Shown one piece after another: positions 52,913 to 64,000 of a stretch of DNA of 64,000 nt. The notes under the pieces are model-generated. The model saw only the letters and a program-made list of their open reading frames with translations, was not told the DNA's origin and searched no databases. Numbering within the stretch: the first letter of the stretch is position 1; the number at the start of each line of letters is the position of its first letter. The position numbers were made by a program, and so were the translations under genes. The DNA comes from Spiroplasma endosymbiont of Asaphidion curtum. GTDB lineage: Bacteria > Bacillota_I > Bacilli_A > Mycoplasmatales > Nriv7. Location: NCBI RefSeq assembly GCF_964031085.1, contig NZ_OZ035001.1, forward strand, positions 310,001-374,000, given 5' to 3'.

Positions 52913-53994
52913 GACTTCTTGCATTACTTATTAAAATAATTACAAATTATTTGTAAATAAAAAATACTATATAGTAATTTCTAACTTTTATTAGGTTAAT
53001 ACTTATGGATTTTATTAAATGTGTAAATTTTGACACAACAAAAAATTATTTTATTATTTAAATTTAATTTTAAATAAATATTTTATGTTATCTATAATTG
53101 CAAATTATAAATTGAAGCAATTAAATTAAATCTTAAACTAAATCGTTTTCTACGATTACGATATTTTTCAGTAATAATTTTAAATTTTTTAAGAATAGCA
53201 AAAATATTTTCAATAATAATTCTCATTTTTGAAATTAATTTATTATTATGTTTTTGTTCTTTATTTAAAGGGTTTTTCTTTGTTTTTTTCTTAGGTATTA
53301 GAACATTACTATGAATTTTTTGTATTCCTTGATAACCATTATCAACTATTAATTTAGTATTTTTTAAAATTGGGATTTTTGATTCTTTAAATAAACAAAA
53401 ATCATGCTTTTTACCGAGAAAAAAATTTGTTGCAATAATTATTTTGCTTTCTTTTTCAATAATTACTTGTGTTTTAATAGTGTGTTTTTTCTTTTTTCCT
53501 GAATAAGATTGTTTTTGTCTTTTTTTGGGCGTTGAATGGGTGTTTCTGTAGCATCAATAATAATTGTTTTATCATTAAAATAATCATTTATTAATGCTTT
53601 TTTACCAGCAAATTGTTGAAAATCAGGATGTTTGATTAAAATATCTTCAATTCACTTGATATTTCGATAACAACTAGCTTCACTAATATCAAAACTTTTA
53701 CCAAGATGAAAATAAGTACGATATTCTCGTCAATATGATAAAGTCATCAATAATCTATTTTCTAATGATAATTTATTATTTTTACCACCTCTTTTAAACT
53801 TTTTTAACTCAGCTTCTTTTAAAATATTTAACATTTTATTAAAAGTACTTTGCTTTATTCCAGTTAATCGTAATAATTCTTTATCATTAATAAAATTAAA
53901 TTTATCAAATTTCATAATCTTAAATTCCTTATAATTTCTATTTTAAATATATTTTATAGGAATTTTGTTTAATAAATAAGTAATGCAAGAAGTC
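52913..53994 (-). mobile_element. IS5-A element, full copy 4
   Basis: 1082 bp with TA at 52911-52912 and 53995-53996, between tRNA-Arg and tRNA-Cys. Both flanks are intergenic. Confidence 0.93.
53092..53915 (-). CDS. IS5-A transposase
   Basis: Same frameshift protein as at 1021-1844; slip run of seven A. Two small changes are seen against other copies (FFLGKK for FSLGKK, and a Leu to Phe-type change in QQFAGKK/QQLAGKK). Confidence 0.86.
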
Positions 53995-54013
53995 TATTAT
54001 CTATTGTTTAATT

Positions 54014-54035
54014 AAAAAATCACTTAACAGTGATT
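54014..54035 (-). terminator. terminator after tRNA-Cys
   Basis: AATCACT / AGTGATT stem, loop of four, then a T run on the minus strand, 16 bases beyond the tRNA-Cys CCA. Confidence 0.8.
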
Positions 54036-54050
54036 TTACTTAATATTTTA

Positions 54051-54127
54051 TGGAGGCACTGATCGGATTCGAACCGATAATCAAGGAGTTGCAGTCCAAT
54101 GCCTTAAACCAGTTTGGCCACAGTGCC
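54051..54127 (-). tRNA. tRNA-Cys (GCA)
   Basis: Acceptor GGCACTG/CAGTGCC, anticodon loop CTGCAAC, encoded CCA (54051-54053). It has its own terminator, so it is a separate unit from Arg-Pro-Met. Confidence 0.95.
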
Positions 54128-54234
54128 ATATATACAATAAATATTATTACACATTAATTATAAAACTACAATAATATTTTATTAAAAGCAATATTTTTAA
54201 AAAATAAATAAAGGAATGACAAACTTATTAATTA

Positions 54235-54681
54235 GACTTGGTACATAACCTTTAATTTTATCTACTATTTTGATAATATTATTTCCTAGGTGAAGTACAA
54301 ATATTAGTTAAATACAAAGACGAAAATGAATTTTATAGTCTAATAGGCATAAAATATAAAACTTTCATGAAAATGGTAGAAATTTTAAAAGAAGTTGAAG
54401 CTAAACAAAAACAAATTGGTGGTAGACCAAATAAATTATCAATAGAGCAAAGATTACTTATGACTTTAGAATACTGAAAAGAATATAGTACATATCGTAT
54501 TATTGCAAAAAAATATAATATTAGTCATGTTAGTTGTATTCGTAATATCTTTTGAGTTGAAAATACTCTAATAAAAAATAGTCACTTTCATATACCTAGC
54601 AAAAAGATATTATTGGAAAATAAGGGTACTAATAATAATTTATTAGCAATTGATGCTACAGAAATTCCAATTGAAAGAATA
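54235..54681 (+). mobile_element. IS5-B fragment, tandem unit 1
   Basis: 447 bp: left end, ORF A region to ATEIPIER, then a break at GAAAGAATA where the next unit begins. The start codon is ATA rather than ATG, so it cannot be a normal ORF. The region 54128-54232 before it holds no gene. Confidence 0.87.
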
Positions 54682-55128
54682 GACTTGGTACATAACCTTT
54701 AATTTTATCTACTATTTTGATAATATTATTTTCTAGGTGAAGTACAAATATTAGTTAAATACAAAGACGAAAATGAATTTTATAGTCTAATAGGCATAAA
54801 ATATAAAACTTTCATGAAAATGGTAGAAATTTTAAAAGAAGTTGAAGCTAAACAAAAACAAATTGGTGGTAGACCAAATAAATTATCAATAGAAAATAGA
54901 TTATTGATGACTTTAGAATACTGAAAAGAATATAGTACATATCGTATTATTGCAAAAAAATATAATATTAGTCATGTTAGTTGTATTCGTAATATCTTTT
55001 GAGTTGAAAATACTCTAATAAAAAATAGTCACTTTCATATACCTAGCAAAAAGATATTATTGGAAAATAAGGGTACTAATAATAATTTATTAGCAATTGA
55101 TGCTACAGAAATTCCAATTGAAAGAATA
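54682..55128 (+). mobile_element. IS5-B fragment, tandem unit 2 with an IS5-A patch
   Basis: The same 447 bp unit, except that about 20 bases near 54890-54910 (TAGAAAATAGATTATTGATG) are those of IS5-A instead of IS5-B. The break at GAAAGAATA is the same as in unit 1. Confidence 0.87.
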
Positions 55129-55207
55129 GACTTGGTACATAACCCTCAATTTTATCTACTATTTTGATAATATTATTTTCTAGATGAAGCACAAATATTA
55201 GATAAAT
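55129..55207 (+). mobile_element. IS5-B or MITE left end, tandem unit 3
   Basis: 79 bp of left end; the bases (ATAACCCTCAATTTT, CTAGATGAAGC) are those of the 136 bp MITEs. Cut by IS30 at 55208. Confidence 0.82.
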
Positions 55208-55781
55208 GCCAAATTGTAAAGTTAAGTGCAACTAAATTATTTTTCTAACCAAATATTCGATTGGTGAAAGATAATTTAGTATTTTTCTTGGTCTTTGGTT
55301 TAAAGACAATATAAATTTATGAACTGCATTTTTAGTAGTATTTGAAAAATTAAATTTTTTAGGAAATTTTTCTCTAATTAAACCATTAGTATTTTCATTA
55401 GTACCTCTTTGTCAAGGCGAATACGCATTAGCAAAATAAATTTTCACATTTAAATTTTTTTCAAGTTGTTGTCAATTAGAAAATTCTTTACCCCTATCAA
55501 ATGTTATAGTCTTAACAAGATTATTTGGAAGAATTGATAAATAATGGCTAATGTTTTCGTTAACAACTTTAGTAGTTCTATTTTCAACTAACATTGCTAA
55601 AGTAAATCTTGATGTTCTTTCAACTAAAGTTATTAAACATGATTTACTTTTACCTCGTGATGATACTACAGTATCACCTTCTCAATGACCAACAGTTATA
55701 CGATTATTAACATTAATATTTCGTTCTTTAATTGATTTACCATTAAATTTACCGCGATTTTCTTGAGATTTTCGTTTCTAC
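55208..55781 (-). mobile_element. IS30-family element, right fragment
   Basis: About 574 bp from GCCAAATTG through the C-terminal half of the transposase; it ends where a full IS30 copy in the same orientation begins. Two IS30 right ends therefore stand in tandem. Confidence 0.9.
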
Positions 55782-55782
55782 C

Positions 55783-56865
55783 GCCAAATTGTAAAGTTAA
55801 GTGCAACTAAATTATTTTTCTAACCAAATATTCGATTGGTGAAAGATAATTTAGTATTTTTCTTGGTCTTTGGTTTAAAGACAATATAAATTTATGAACT
55901 GCATTTTTAGTAGTATTTGAAAAATTAAATTTTTTAGGAAATTTTTCTCTAATTAAACCATTAGTATTTTCATTAGTACCTCTTTGTCAAGGCGAATACG
56001 CATTAGCAAAATAAATTTTCACATTTAAATTTTTTTCAAGTTGTTGTCAATTAGAAAATTCTTTACCCCTATCAAATGTTATAGTCTTAACAAGATTATT
56101 TGGAAGAATTGATAAATAATGGCTAATGTTTTCGTTAACAACTTTAGTAGTTCTATTTTCAACTAACATTGCTAAAGTAAATCTTGATGTTCTTTCAACT
56201 AAAGTTATTAAACATGATTTACTTTTACCTCGTGATGATACTACAGTATCACCTTCTCAATGACCAACAGTTATACGATTATTAACATTAATATTTCGTT
56301 CTTTAATTGATTTACCATTAAATTTACCGCGATTTTCTTGAGATTTTCGTTTCTTACCTTTTCTTCTTAAATTTTTATTAGTAACTTTTTCAAGTAATCC
56401 AGAATAAATTCAATTGTAAATTGTTTTAAAACTAATAATTCATTCTTTATGAAAATTTTTAATTCTGCCATAAATTTGTTCAGGCGATCAACCTAATAGT
56501 AATTTTTGTTGTACATATTTTACTAATTCTCTATTTTTAAACTTATGAAAATAAACATGTGATTGTTTTCTGTTTTCTGCTTTATTTTGTGCAATTAATG
56601 AAAAATAATGATTACTATCTTTATTTCTATTGACTTCTCGAATAATAGTACTAATACTTCGATTAAGATTTTTAGCTATTTCACTAATTTTTACTTTAAA
56701 CTTCAATTGATTCTCAATATAAATTCTTTCATATATGCCAAGATGTTTGTAACCCATATAAAAACTCCTTGCTTTGTTTTTTCTAAAATAAACTTAGCAT
56801 CATGAAATTTTTATATGAGATTTTTTGCAATTTTATTTACTTGCACTTACAAGTATAATTCAGCA
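55783..56865 (-). mobile_element. IS30-family element, full copy
   Basis: 1083 bp. Left flank IS30 fragment, right flank IS5-A right-end fragment. Flanks (tacc / aata) do not match. Confidence 0.92.
55807..56757 (-). CDS. IS30-family transposase
   Basis: Intact 316 aa protein as at 3062-4012. Confidence 0.95.
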
Positions 56866-57011
56866 AATAATAAAATAATTTTTTGTTGTGTCAAAATTTA
56901 CACATTTAATAAAATCCATAAGTATTAACCTAATAAAAGTTAGAAATTACTATATAGTATTTTTTATTTACAAATAATTTGTAATTATTTTAATAAGTAA
57001 TGCAAGAAGTC
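56866..57011 (+). mobile_element. IS5-A right end, fragment
   Basis: 146 bp ending AAGTAATGCAAGAAGTC, then TA (57012-57013) and another IS5-A piece into which it had inserted. Confidence 0.9.
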
Positions 57012-57013
57012 TA

Positions 57014-57687
57014 ATGATTATTTTAATGATAAAGCAATTATTATTGATGCTACAGAAACACCCATTCAACGCCCAAAAAAGACAAAAACAATCTTATTCA
57101 GGAAAAAAGAAAAAACACACTATTAAAACACAAGTAATTATTGAAAAAGAAAGCAAAATAATTATTGCAACAAATTTTTCTCTCGGTAAAAAGCATGATT
57201 TTTGTTTATTTAAAGAATCAAAAATCCCAATTTTAAAAAATACTAAATTAATAGTTGATAATGGTTATCAAGGAATACAAAAAATTCATAGTAATGTTCT
57301 AATACCTAAGAAAAAAACAAAGAAAAACCCTTTAAATAAAGAACAAAAACATAATAATAAATTAATTTCAAAAATGAGAATTATTATTGAAAATATTTTT
57401 GCTATTCTTAAAAAATTTAAAATTATTACTGAAAAATATCGTAATCGTAGAAAACGATTTAGTTTAAGATTTAATTTAATTGCTTCAATTTATAATTTGC
57501 AATTATAGATAACATAAAATATTTATTTAAAATTAAATTTAAATAATAAAATAATTTTTTGTTGTGTCAAAATTTACACATTTAATAAAATCCATAAGTA
57601 TTAACCTAATAAAAGTTAGAAATTACTATATAGTATTTTTTATTTACAAATAATTTGTAATTATTTTAATAAGTAATGCAAGAAGTC
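57014..57687 (+). mobile_element. IS5-A right part with a six-A slip site
   Basis: The C-terminal part of the transposase and the right end, TA at 57688-57689. The slip run has six A instead of seven, and ORF B is in frame with an upstream ATG (57014), giving an apparent 164 aa frame. This is chance: the normal N-terminal frame stops early. The next stretch, 57690-57823, contains no gene I can support. Confidence 0.87.
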
Positions 57688-57823
57688 TATTGAAATAATT
57701 TATAGTAAATGATTATTTTTTCTTTTTTTAAAAATACCTAAGAAAACTAAACGCGACCGTTATTTCGTTTTAATTTTTATTTTGTTTAGTGTTATGATAG
57801 CATTAATAGTGGAAAATACATAA

Positions 57824-57965
57824 GACTTGGTACATAACTATAACATTTTGCACCTACCAAACTATAAAATTCACTTTCATCTTTATATTTATCTAATATT
57901 TGTGCTTCATCTAGAAAATAATATTATCAAAATAGTAGATAAAATTGAGGGTTATGTACCAAGTC
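57824..57965 (-). mobile_element. IS5-B-derived MITE, 142 bp, copy 3
   Basis: Same structure as the 136 bp MITEs plus six bases (the codons around DKYKDES are complete). Inverted relative to the others. The left flank reads ATAA rather than TA, the right flank TA. Confidence 0.88.
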
Positions 57966-57967
57966 TA

Positions 57968-58451
57968 CTGATATTTCTTTAAATATTGATCCGACTATTG
58001 AACAATTAGTAAGTATTACAAAATCAGCAATTAATTTAGCTCATAAATTGGGCATAACATCACCACAAGTAGCAATGTTATCTTTTTCTACTGCTAATAG
58101 TGTGCTAGTAGTGATTCGGTTATTAAAGTTTAAGAGGCAACAAAGATATTACAAAAAGAAAATTTAGATGCTTTAATTGAGGGTGAAATGCAGTTTGATA
58201 GTGCTTTGTTAGAAGAAGTACGGATGAAAAAAATGCCTCATTCAAAGATGAAAGGTAGTGCTGATATTTTTGTATTTCCTAATTTAGATTCTGGTAATAT
58301 TGGTTATAAAATTGCTGAACGATTAGGGCAATATCATGCTGTTGGACCAATGATTTTAGGTTTAAATCAAGTTGTTAGTGATTTATCACGGGGGTCAACA
58401 GTGGAAGAAATTTATTTGACAGCGATTTTAACAGCTTGAAGATCAATTTAA
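57968..58451 (+). pseudogene. pta: phosphate acetyltransferase, C-terminal remnant
   Basis: DPTIEQLVSITKSAINLAHKLG and QVAMLSFSTANS, then GEMQFDSALLEEV, GSADIFVFPNLDSGNIGYKIAERL, AVGPMILGLNQVVSDLSRGS and the end TAILTAWRSI are the C-terminal part of Pta, which makes acetyl-phosphate from acetyl-CoA. The N-terminal half is missing beyond the MITE. A two-base insertion (about 58101) shifts the frame inside STANS-ASSDSV, and a TAA (58131-58133) stands where a CAA codon is expected. The intact ackA follows 22 bases later. Confidence 0.87.
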
Positions 58452-58473
58452 AATATTAATGAAAGGAAATAAA

Positions 58474-59709
58474 ATGATGCTATCTAATTTAAAGAAAAAG
58501 ATTTTAGTTATTAATGCTGGTTCAAGTTCAATTAAGTTTCAGTTATATGAAATAACAACAAATAAAGAATTTAATCCAATTTGTAAGGGATTAGCAGAAA
58601 GAATTTTTGTTGATGGTAAAACAACGATTAAATATAATAATAATAATGAATTTGTTAGTGATACTCCTTTATCAAATCATAATGTGGCGGCAGAAGTAAT
58701 TTTAGAACTTTTAAAATCACAAAATGTGATTCAAAATTTTAATGAAATTATTGCTGTGGGTCATCGCATTGTTCATGGTGGTGAAAAAATTAAAGAAAGT
58801 GTTCTTGTTAATGATGAGATTACAAAGATAATTGCTGAAAATATTAAGTTGGCACCATTACATAATCCTGCGGGATTAAGTGCTTTAAAAGCATTTCAAG
58901 CGGTTGCTAAGTGTCCTCATATTGCTGTTTTTGATACAACATTTCATATCACAATGCCAAAAATAAATTATATTTATCCTGTACCATATAGTTGATATAC
59001 TGATTATAATGTTCGAAGGTATGGGTTTCATGGTATTAGTTATCATTATATTATTAATAAACTAAGTTTGATTATTAATAAACCGGTTAGTAATATTAAT
59101 ACGATTGTTTGTCATTTAGGAAATGGTGCTAGTATTTGTGCAATTAAAAATGGGAAATCATATAATACATCAATGGGATTCACACCTTTAGCAGGATTAA
59201 TGATGGGTTCTCGTAGTGGCGATATTGATCCAGCGATTCATCAATATATTGCCGAACAATTAAATTTAGATATTGTTGGTGTTGTTAATAAACTAAATAA
59301 TGAATCTGGTTTATTAGGAGTTAGTCAAATTTCTTCCGATATTAGAGAAGTTAGTTGGGCTGCTAAGGATGATAATATCCAAGCGCAATTTACATTACAA
59401 TTATATGCTAAAAGAGTTGTTGATTATATTACTCAGTATCAAAATGATTTGGATAATAAGATTGATGCGATTGTTTTTACGGCTGGTGTTGGTGAAAATA
59501 GTGCTTTAATTCGAGAAATGATTATTAAAGGTATTAAAACCATGGCATTAGATTATAATTATGGTAAGAATAACCAATCATATGATGATTATTTACAAAT
59601 ATCTAATGATTTGAGTTCGGTGGCGATTTATGCGATTCGAACTAATGAGGAATTAATGATTTGTGAAGAGACATATCGGTTATTAAATAATATTAGACTT
59701 GGTACATAA
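58474..59709 (+). CDS. ackA: acetate kinase, C-terminus altered by a MITE
   Basis: 411 aa. Makes ATP from acetyl-phosphate. NAGSSSIKF at the N-terminus, VGHRIVHGGE, RRYGFHGISY, CHLGNGASICA, MGSRSGDIDPA and FTAGVGENSALIRE are all family signatures. Start ATG 58474: AAAGGA lies 6 bases upstream, while the ATG at 58459 has no such site. The last residues (IRLGT) come from the MITE at 59696; without the MITE and one TA the frame would end IIN. The change lies after the conserved fold, so the enzyme is probably active. Confidence 0.94.
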
Positions 59710-59837
59710 CCTTTAATTTTATCTACTATTTTGATAATATTATTTTCTAGGTGAAGTACAAATGTTAGATAAATATAAAGATGAAAGTGAATTTTATAGT
59801 TTGGTAGGTGCAAAATGTTATAGTTATGTACCAAGTC
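59696..59837 (+). mobile_element. IS5-B-derived MITE, 142 bp, copy 4
   Basis: GACTTGGTACATAAC / GTTATGTACCAAGTC ends with TA at 59694-59695 and 59838-59839. Keeps ATG and MLDKYKDESEFYSLVGAKC of the transposase. Confidence 0.9.
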
Positions 59838-59863
59838 TATTAATTAAATTAACATATCTTATA

Positions 59864-59887
59864 AAAAACTGAAATTAATCAGTTTTT
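59864..59887 (+). terminator. terminator of the pta-ackA unit
   Basis: AAAAACTGA / TCAGTTTTT with a six-base loop and further T. The MITE now separates it from ackA. Confidence 0.82.
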
Positions 59888-59924
59888 TTGTTTATTAAAG
59901 ATTTTATTAGTATTTTAAAGTATG

Positions 59925-59943
59925 ATAACATTAATAATGTTAT
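59925..59943 (+). promoter_or_regulatory. palindrome before secA
   Basis: ATAACATT-AAT-AATGTTAT, a perfect 8 bp inverted repeat 33 bases before the secA start, overlapping a possible TATGAT box (59921-59926). It could be an operator or an mRNA hairpin. Confidence 0.4.
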
Positions 59944-59976
59944 AGGCGAGAAATTAGAAACTGGAGCGATATATAT

Positions 59977-62376
59977 ATGAAGTTTTTTAATAAATATAAA
60001 AGTGTTTTAAAAAACATTAGAGCTGATGTTCAAGAAATTTTAAATTTAGATTTAGAAATGCAAGAATTATCTGATGATAGTTTAAAAAATAAAACTAATG
60101 AATTTAAAAAGCGATTGGAAGCTGGTGCTACTATAGATGATATTTTAATTGAAACTTTTGCTGTGGCGCGTGAAGCAACAAGAAGAGTTTCGGGATTACA
60201 TGCTTTTGCTGTTCAATTAGAAGGGGGTATTGTTTTACATAATGGTGATGTTGCGGAAATGCGAACTGGTGAAGGAAAGACTTTAACAGCGATTATGCCA
60301 ATGTATTTGAATGCTTTACTTGGCAAGGGCGTTCATATTGTTACTGTTAATGAATATTTAGCACAGCGTGATGCTAAAATTAATGGAGCGGTGTTAGGAT
60401 TTTTGGGTTTAACAGTTGGTGTTAATTTAAGAGATTTAAGTAATGACCAAAAGCGAAAAGCTTATTTGTGTGATGTTACATATACTACTAACTCGGAATT
60501 AGGATTTGATTATTTAAGAGATAATATGGTACATACTTATGATGAAAAAGTTCAACGCGGATTGAATTTTGCAATTGTTGATGAGGCTGATTCAGTTTTA
60601 ATTGATGAGTCAAGAACACCGTTAATTATTTCTGGTGGTTCTAAAAGTCGTGAACCCTTATATGAAAATGCTGCCCGCTTTGCTAAAAATTTGGATAAAA
60701 AGGCAGATATTAAAATTGATTTAGAAACTAAGCAAGCGGCTTTAACAATATCTGGTGTTAAAAAGGCAGAAAAACATTTTGGTGTTAAAAACTTATTTAG
60801 TTTGGAGCAATCAGAATTATTTCATCATATTTTAAATGCTTTAAAAGCTGTTCATGTTTTTACTAATGGGATTGAATATGTTGCTCAAAATGATGAAATA
60901 ATTTTAGTTGATCAATTTACGGGACGGTTAATGCCAGGGAGAGCTTATAGTGATGGTTTGCAACAAGCATTACAAGCTAAAGAAACAGTTACCATTGAAC
61001 ATGAAACAACAACGCTGGCAACTATTACTTATCAAAACTTCTTTCGCTTATATAATAAATTGAGTGGGATGACAGGAACAGCAAAAACGGAAGAAGAAGA
61101 GTTTATTAAGATTTATAATATGCGAGTAATGGAAATTCCCACTAATCTTCCTATTGTGAGAAAAGATGATACTGATTTAGTTTTTGCATCACAAAGTTCT
61201 AAATATAAGGCTTTACTTAAAGAGATTAAAAAAAGACATACCAAAGGGGGACAACCATTACTAATTGGAACAGCATCAATTACGACATCTGAGGAAGTAT
61301 CAAATATTTTAAAAGAAGCTAAAATAGCTCATAATGTTTTGAATGCGCGAAATCATGTTCAAGAAGCAGAAATTATTGCGGGTGCGGGACAAATTGGGGC
61401 CGTTACAATTGCTACCAATATGGCTGGAAGAGGTACTGATATTAAATTAGGTGATGGTGTTATTGCCTTAGGTGGTTTGGCTGTTTTAGGTACGGAACGA
61501 AATGAAGCGAGAAGAATTGATAATCAGTTACGAGGCAGATCGGGGCGTCAAGGAGATCCGGGTTATTCACGATTTTATCTTTCAGTAGAAGATGAATTAA
61601 TGCTTCGTTTTGGTAGTAAAAAATTACAAGGATTATTTAGTCGTTTAGGCGATGACCATATTCAATCAAAATTATTATCGCGAAGTATTACTAATGCTCA
61701 AAAAAAAGTTGAAGGATTAAACTTTGATACTAGAAAGAATTTGTTGGATTATGATAATATTTTAGCCCAACAAAGAGAAGTAATGTATGAACAACGCGAT
61801 GCAATTTTGCAAACTAAGGTTTATGCTCCATTGGTTGAAAGAATGATTTTTACTGTTAGTGGTGATTTATTGAATATTTTTACAAAAGAGATTAATAAAG
61901 AAATTATGATTGATTTTGTTAGTTTAGTAAAAAGTTTAGAAACAAAGTTAATTAATAGTAATCATGAATTAGATGCTAAAGAATTACGCTCAATGACACG
62001 GCATGATGCTGTTTTAGCAATTGGACGGGTAATTTTTAATCACTATGTGAAAACTATTGAAAATATTCCGGAAGCGATGTTATGAAAAATCGAAAATCAA
62101 ATTATTTTACAAGCTTTTGATCATCATTGAACAGAACATATTGATGGTTCTAGTAAATTAAGAACGGGAATTTATTTGCGAAGCTATGGACAGTCAAATC
62201 CGTTACATGCATATATTGATGAATCAGCCCAATTATTTAATCGAATGCGAATTAATATTGCTCATCAAGTAGTTATTAGTTTGTGTAGTTTAGAAATTGG
62301 TCCTGATGTTGATAATGCTATATCAGAGGAGGTATTGGAGGCTATTGAGAGGACAAAGGCAAAACAAGGTGGTTAG
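59977..62376 (+). CDS. secA: protein translocase ATPase SecA
   Basis: 799 aa motor that drives preproteins through SecYEG. Walker A MRTGEGKT (Gly98-Thr102), DEAD-type D202[43 protein letters not shown] in NBD2 and the helical scaffold [22 protein letters not shown]. The frame passes two TGA (Trp) at 62083 and 62128. It ends KAKQGG, without the C-terminal zinc-binding linker of many bacteria, as usual in mollicutes. RBS GGAG about 11 bases before ATG 59977. uvrB follows after 11 bases. Confidence 0.96.
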
Positions 62377-62387
62377 GAAAATTTTTT

Positions 62388-64000
62388 ATGTTTAAATTAG
62401 TTGCTGATTTTAAACCAGCAGGTGATCAACCAAAAGCGATTACGAGTTTAATACAAGGAATAAAGGAAAATCAACAATTTCAGGTGTTATTAGGAGCAAC
62501 TGGTACAGGAAAAACTTATACGATTGCTAATGTTATTGCTAAAATTAATAAACCAACTTTAATTTTGTCTCATAATAAAACCTTGGCAATGCAATTATAT
62601 GGTGAATTAAAAGGAATGTTTCCTGAAAATCGTGTGGAATATTTTGTTTCCAACTTTGATTTTTATCAACCAGAAGCATATATGCCAAAAACTGATACAT
62701 ATATTGATAAGACAGCAAAATCTAATAGTGATATTGAAATGATGCGGTTAAGCGCGATGAATGCTTTAGTTACTAGAAAAGATGTTATTGTTGTGGCATC
62801 GGTTGCTGCTATTTATGGTGCCCAAGATCCTGATGAATATAAAAAATCTTTTTTTGAAATTCGTAATGGTGAAAAAGTTGAAAGAAAAGCGTTATTACAT
62901 TTTCTTGTTAATTCTGGTTATACTCGTAATGATTTAGAAATTCGTCCGGGAATGTTTACTGCAAAAGGTGATGTTATTAAGTTAGCACCGGGTTGAACGG
63001 ATGAATTTTATTTACGCATTGATTTGTTTGATGATGATATTAATGAAATTGCTAAGGTTGATGTTTTAACTGGTAAAGTAATTGAAAGATATCAATCTTT
63101 TACAATTTTTCCTGCTCAAGACTATATTACTTCCAAAGAAAGATTAGCAAAGGCAATTGCTAGAATTGAAGCAGAATTAATAAAATATTTAGAAGTTTTA
63201 AAAGCTAATAATCAATTATTAGAATATCAAAGGATTGAACAAAGAACTAATCATGATTTAGAAGCGTTGCAAGAGTTTGGTATTTGTAGTGGTATTGAAA
63301 ATTATTCACGACATTTAGATTTAAGAGATAAAGATGTGCCACCATATACTTTAATTGATTATTTTGGTGATGATTTTGTAACTATTATTGATGAATCACA
63401 TATTTCTTTACCACAAGTTAGAGGAATGTTTAATACTGATCGGAGTAGAAAACAAACATTAGTTAATTATGGTTTTCGCTTACCGAGTGCCTTAGATAAT
63501 CGACCATTAAATTTTACAGAATTTATGAATAAATTAAAAACGGTTATATATACATCAGCAACTCCGGGTGATTTTGAATTAAATCAAGTTAATTATCAAG
63601 TGACGGAACAAATTATTCGCCCGACAGGTTTAGTCGATCCAACGATTGTTGTTAAACCAACGATGAATCAAATTGATGATATTATTGAAAATATTTTAGT
63701 GCGAAAAGAAAATTGTGAAAGAGTATTAATTACGACTTTAACAATTAGACAAGCAGAAGATTTAACTACTTATTTGCAGGAGCGAAATATTAAAGTAGCA
63801 TATTTGCATAGTGAATTAAAAACTTTAGATCGTTCAAAGATTTTATTAGAACTAAGAAAAGGGGTTTATGATGCTGTGGTGGGGATTAATTTATTACGCG
63901 AAGGATTAGATATTCCTGAAGTTTCGTTAATTTGTATTTTAGAGGCTAATAAGCAAGGATTTTTACGCGATGCGCGGTCATTAATTCAAACTATTGGTCG
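62388..64000 (+). CDS. uvrB: UvrABC system protein B, N-terminal 537 residues
   Basis: Runs off the window. DNA-damage verification helicase of nucleotide excision repair. Walker A GATGTGKT at residues 36-43, [16 protein letters not shown], the beta-hairpin region with [19 protein letters not shown] [36 protein letters not shown], and [17 protein letters not shown] in helicase motifs V and VI up to SLIQTIGR. Probably translated from the secA transcript. One Trp is TGA at 62995. Confidence 0.95.

Noticed and set aside
57014..57508. 164-codon intact-looking frame
   Set aside because: It is ORF B of an IS5-A fragment joined by chance to an out-of-frame ATG by a six-A run; its first 24 codons are not transposase sequence.

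Overview
The window comes from a wall-less bacterium of the genus Spiroplasma (Mollicutes), most likely the citri clade. It is very AT-rich. In rpoB, rpoC, secA, uvrB and ldh, TGA is read as tryptophan, so every reading frame here has to be translated with code 4. Plectrovirus (SpV1/SVTS2-like) gene blocks and many near-identical insertion sequences also point to Spiroplasma.

The backbone is a set of housekeeping islands: the end of efp (1-350), tRNA-His (4129-4205), rpoB-rpoC (20647-28139), rpmG (29932), ldh plus a small gene (33762-35004), one 16S-23S-5S rRNA operon (35474-40366), fakA-plsX-rnc (43250-46630), a tRNA cluster (Met, Pro, Arg, then Cys; 52553-54127), ackA (58474), and secA-uvrB (59977-64000, uvrB running off the end).

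Mobile DNA separates the islands. (1) An IS30-family element of about 1083 bp occurs in seven full copies and five fragments. (2) An IS5-family element, here IS5-A (about 1082 bp, TA target, -1 frameshift transposase), occurs in four full copies and several fragments. (3) A second IS5-family element, IS5-B, is seen only as fragments. It has given rise to four 136-142 bp MITE-like derivatives. (4) A 118 bp MITE has a third terminal repeat. (5) There are two large plectrovirus prophages on the minus strand (6388-10090, truncated; 13104-20578, nearly complete) and a shredded third one (46766-49080).

The prophages carry a run of small membrane or coat proteins, a Zot-like assembly ATPase, a large attachment (p3-like) protein, a DDE integrase, and intergenic regions rich in hairpins. 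Prophage 2 also carries a small lipoprotein that nearly duplicates the N-terminal domain of its own attachment protein.

Gene decay is heavy. proC, pdhC, a chromate-transporter gene, pepP, an Asp23-family gene, pta, a repeat-rich secreted propeller protein and two unrecognised genes are broken by IS insertion, frameshift or nonsense changes. Most IS30 copies lack matching flanking duplications, and several genes keep only one half at an IS border. This suggests that recombination between IS copies has shuffled the chromosome. A MITE supplies the stop codon of rnc and the last codons of ackA.
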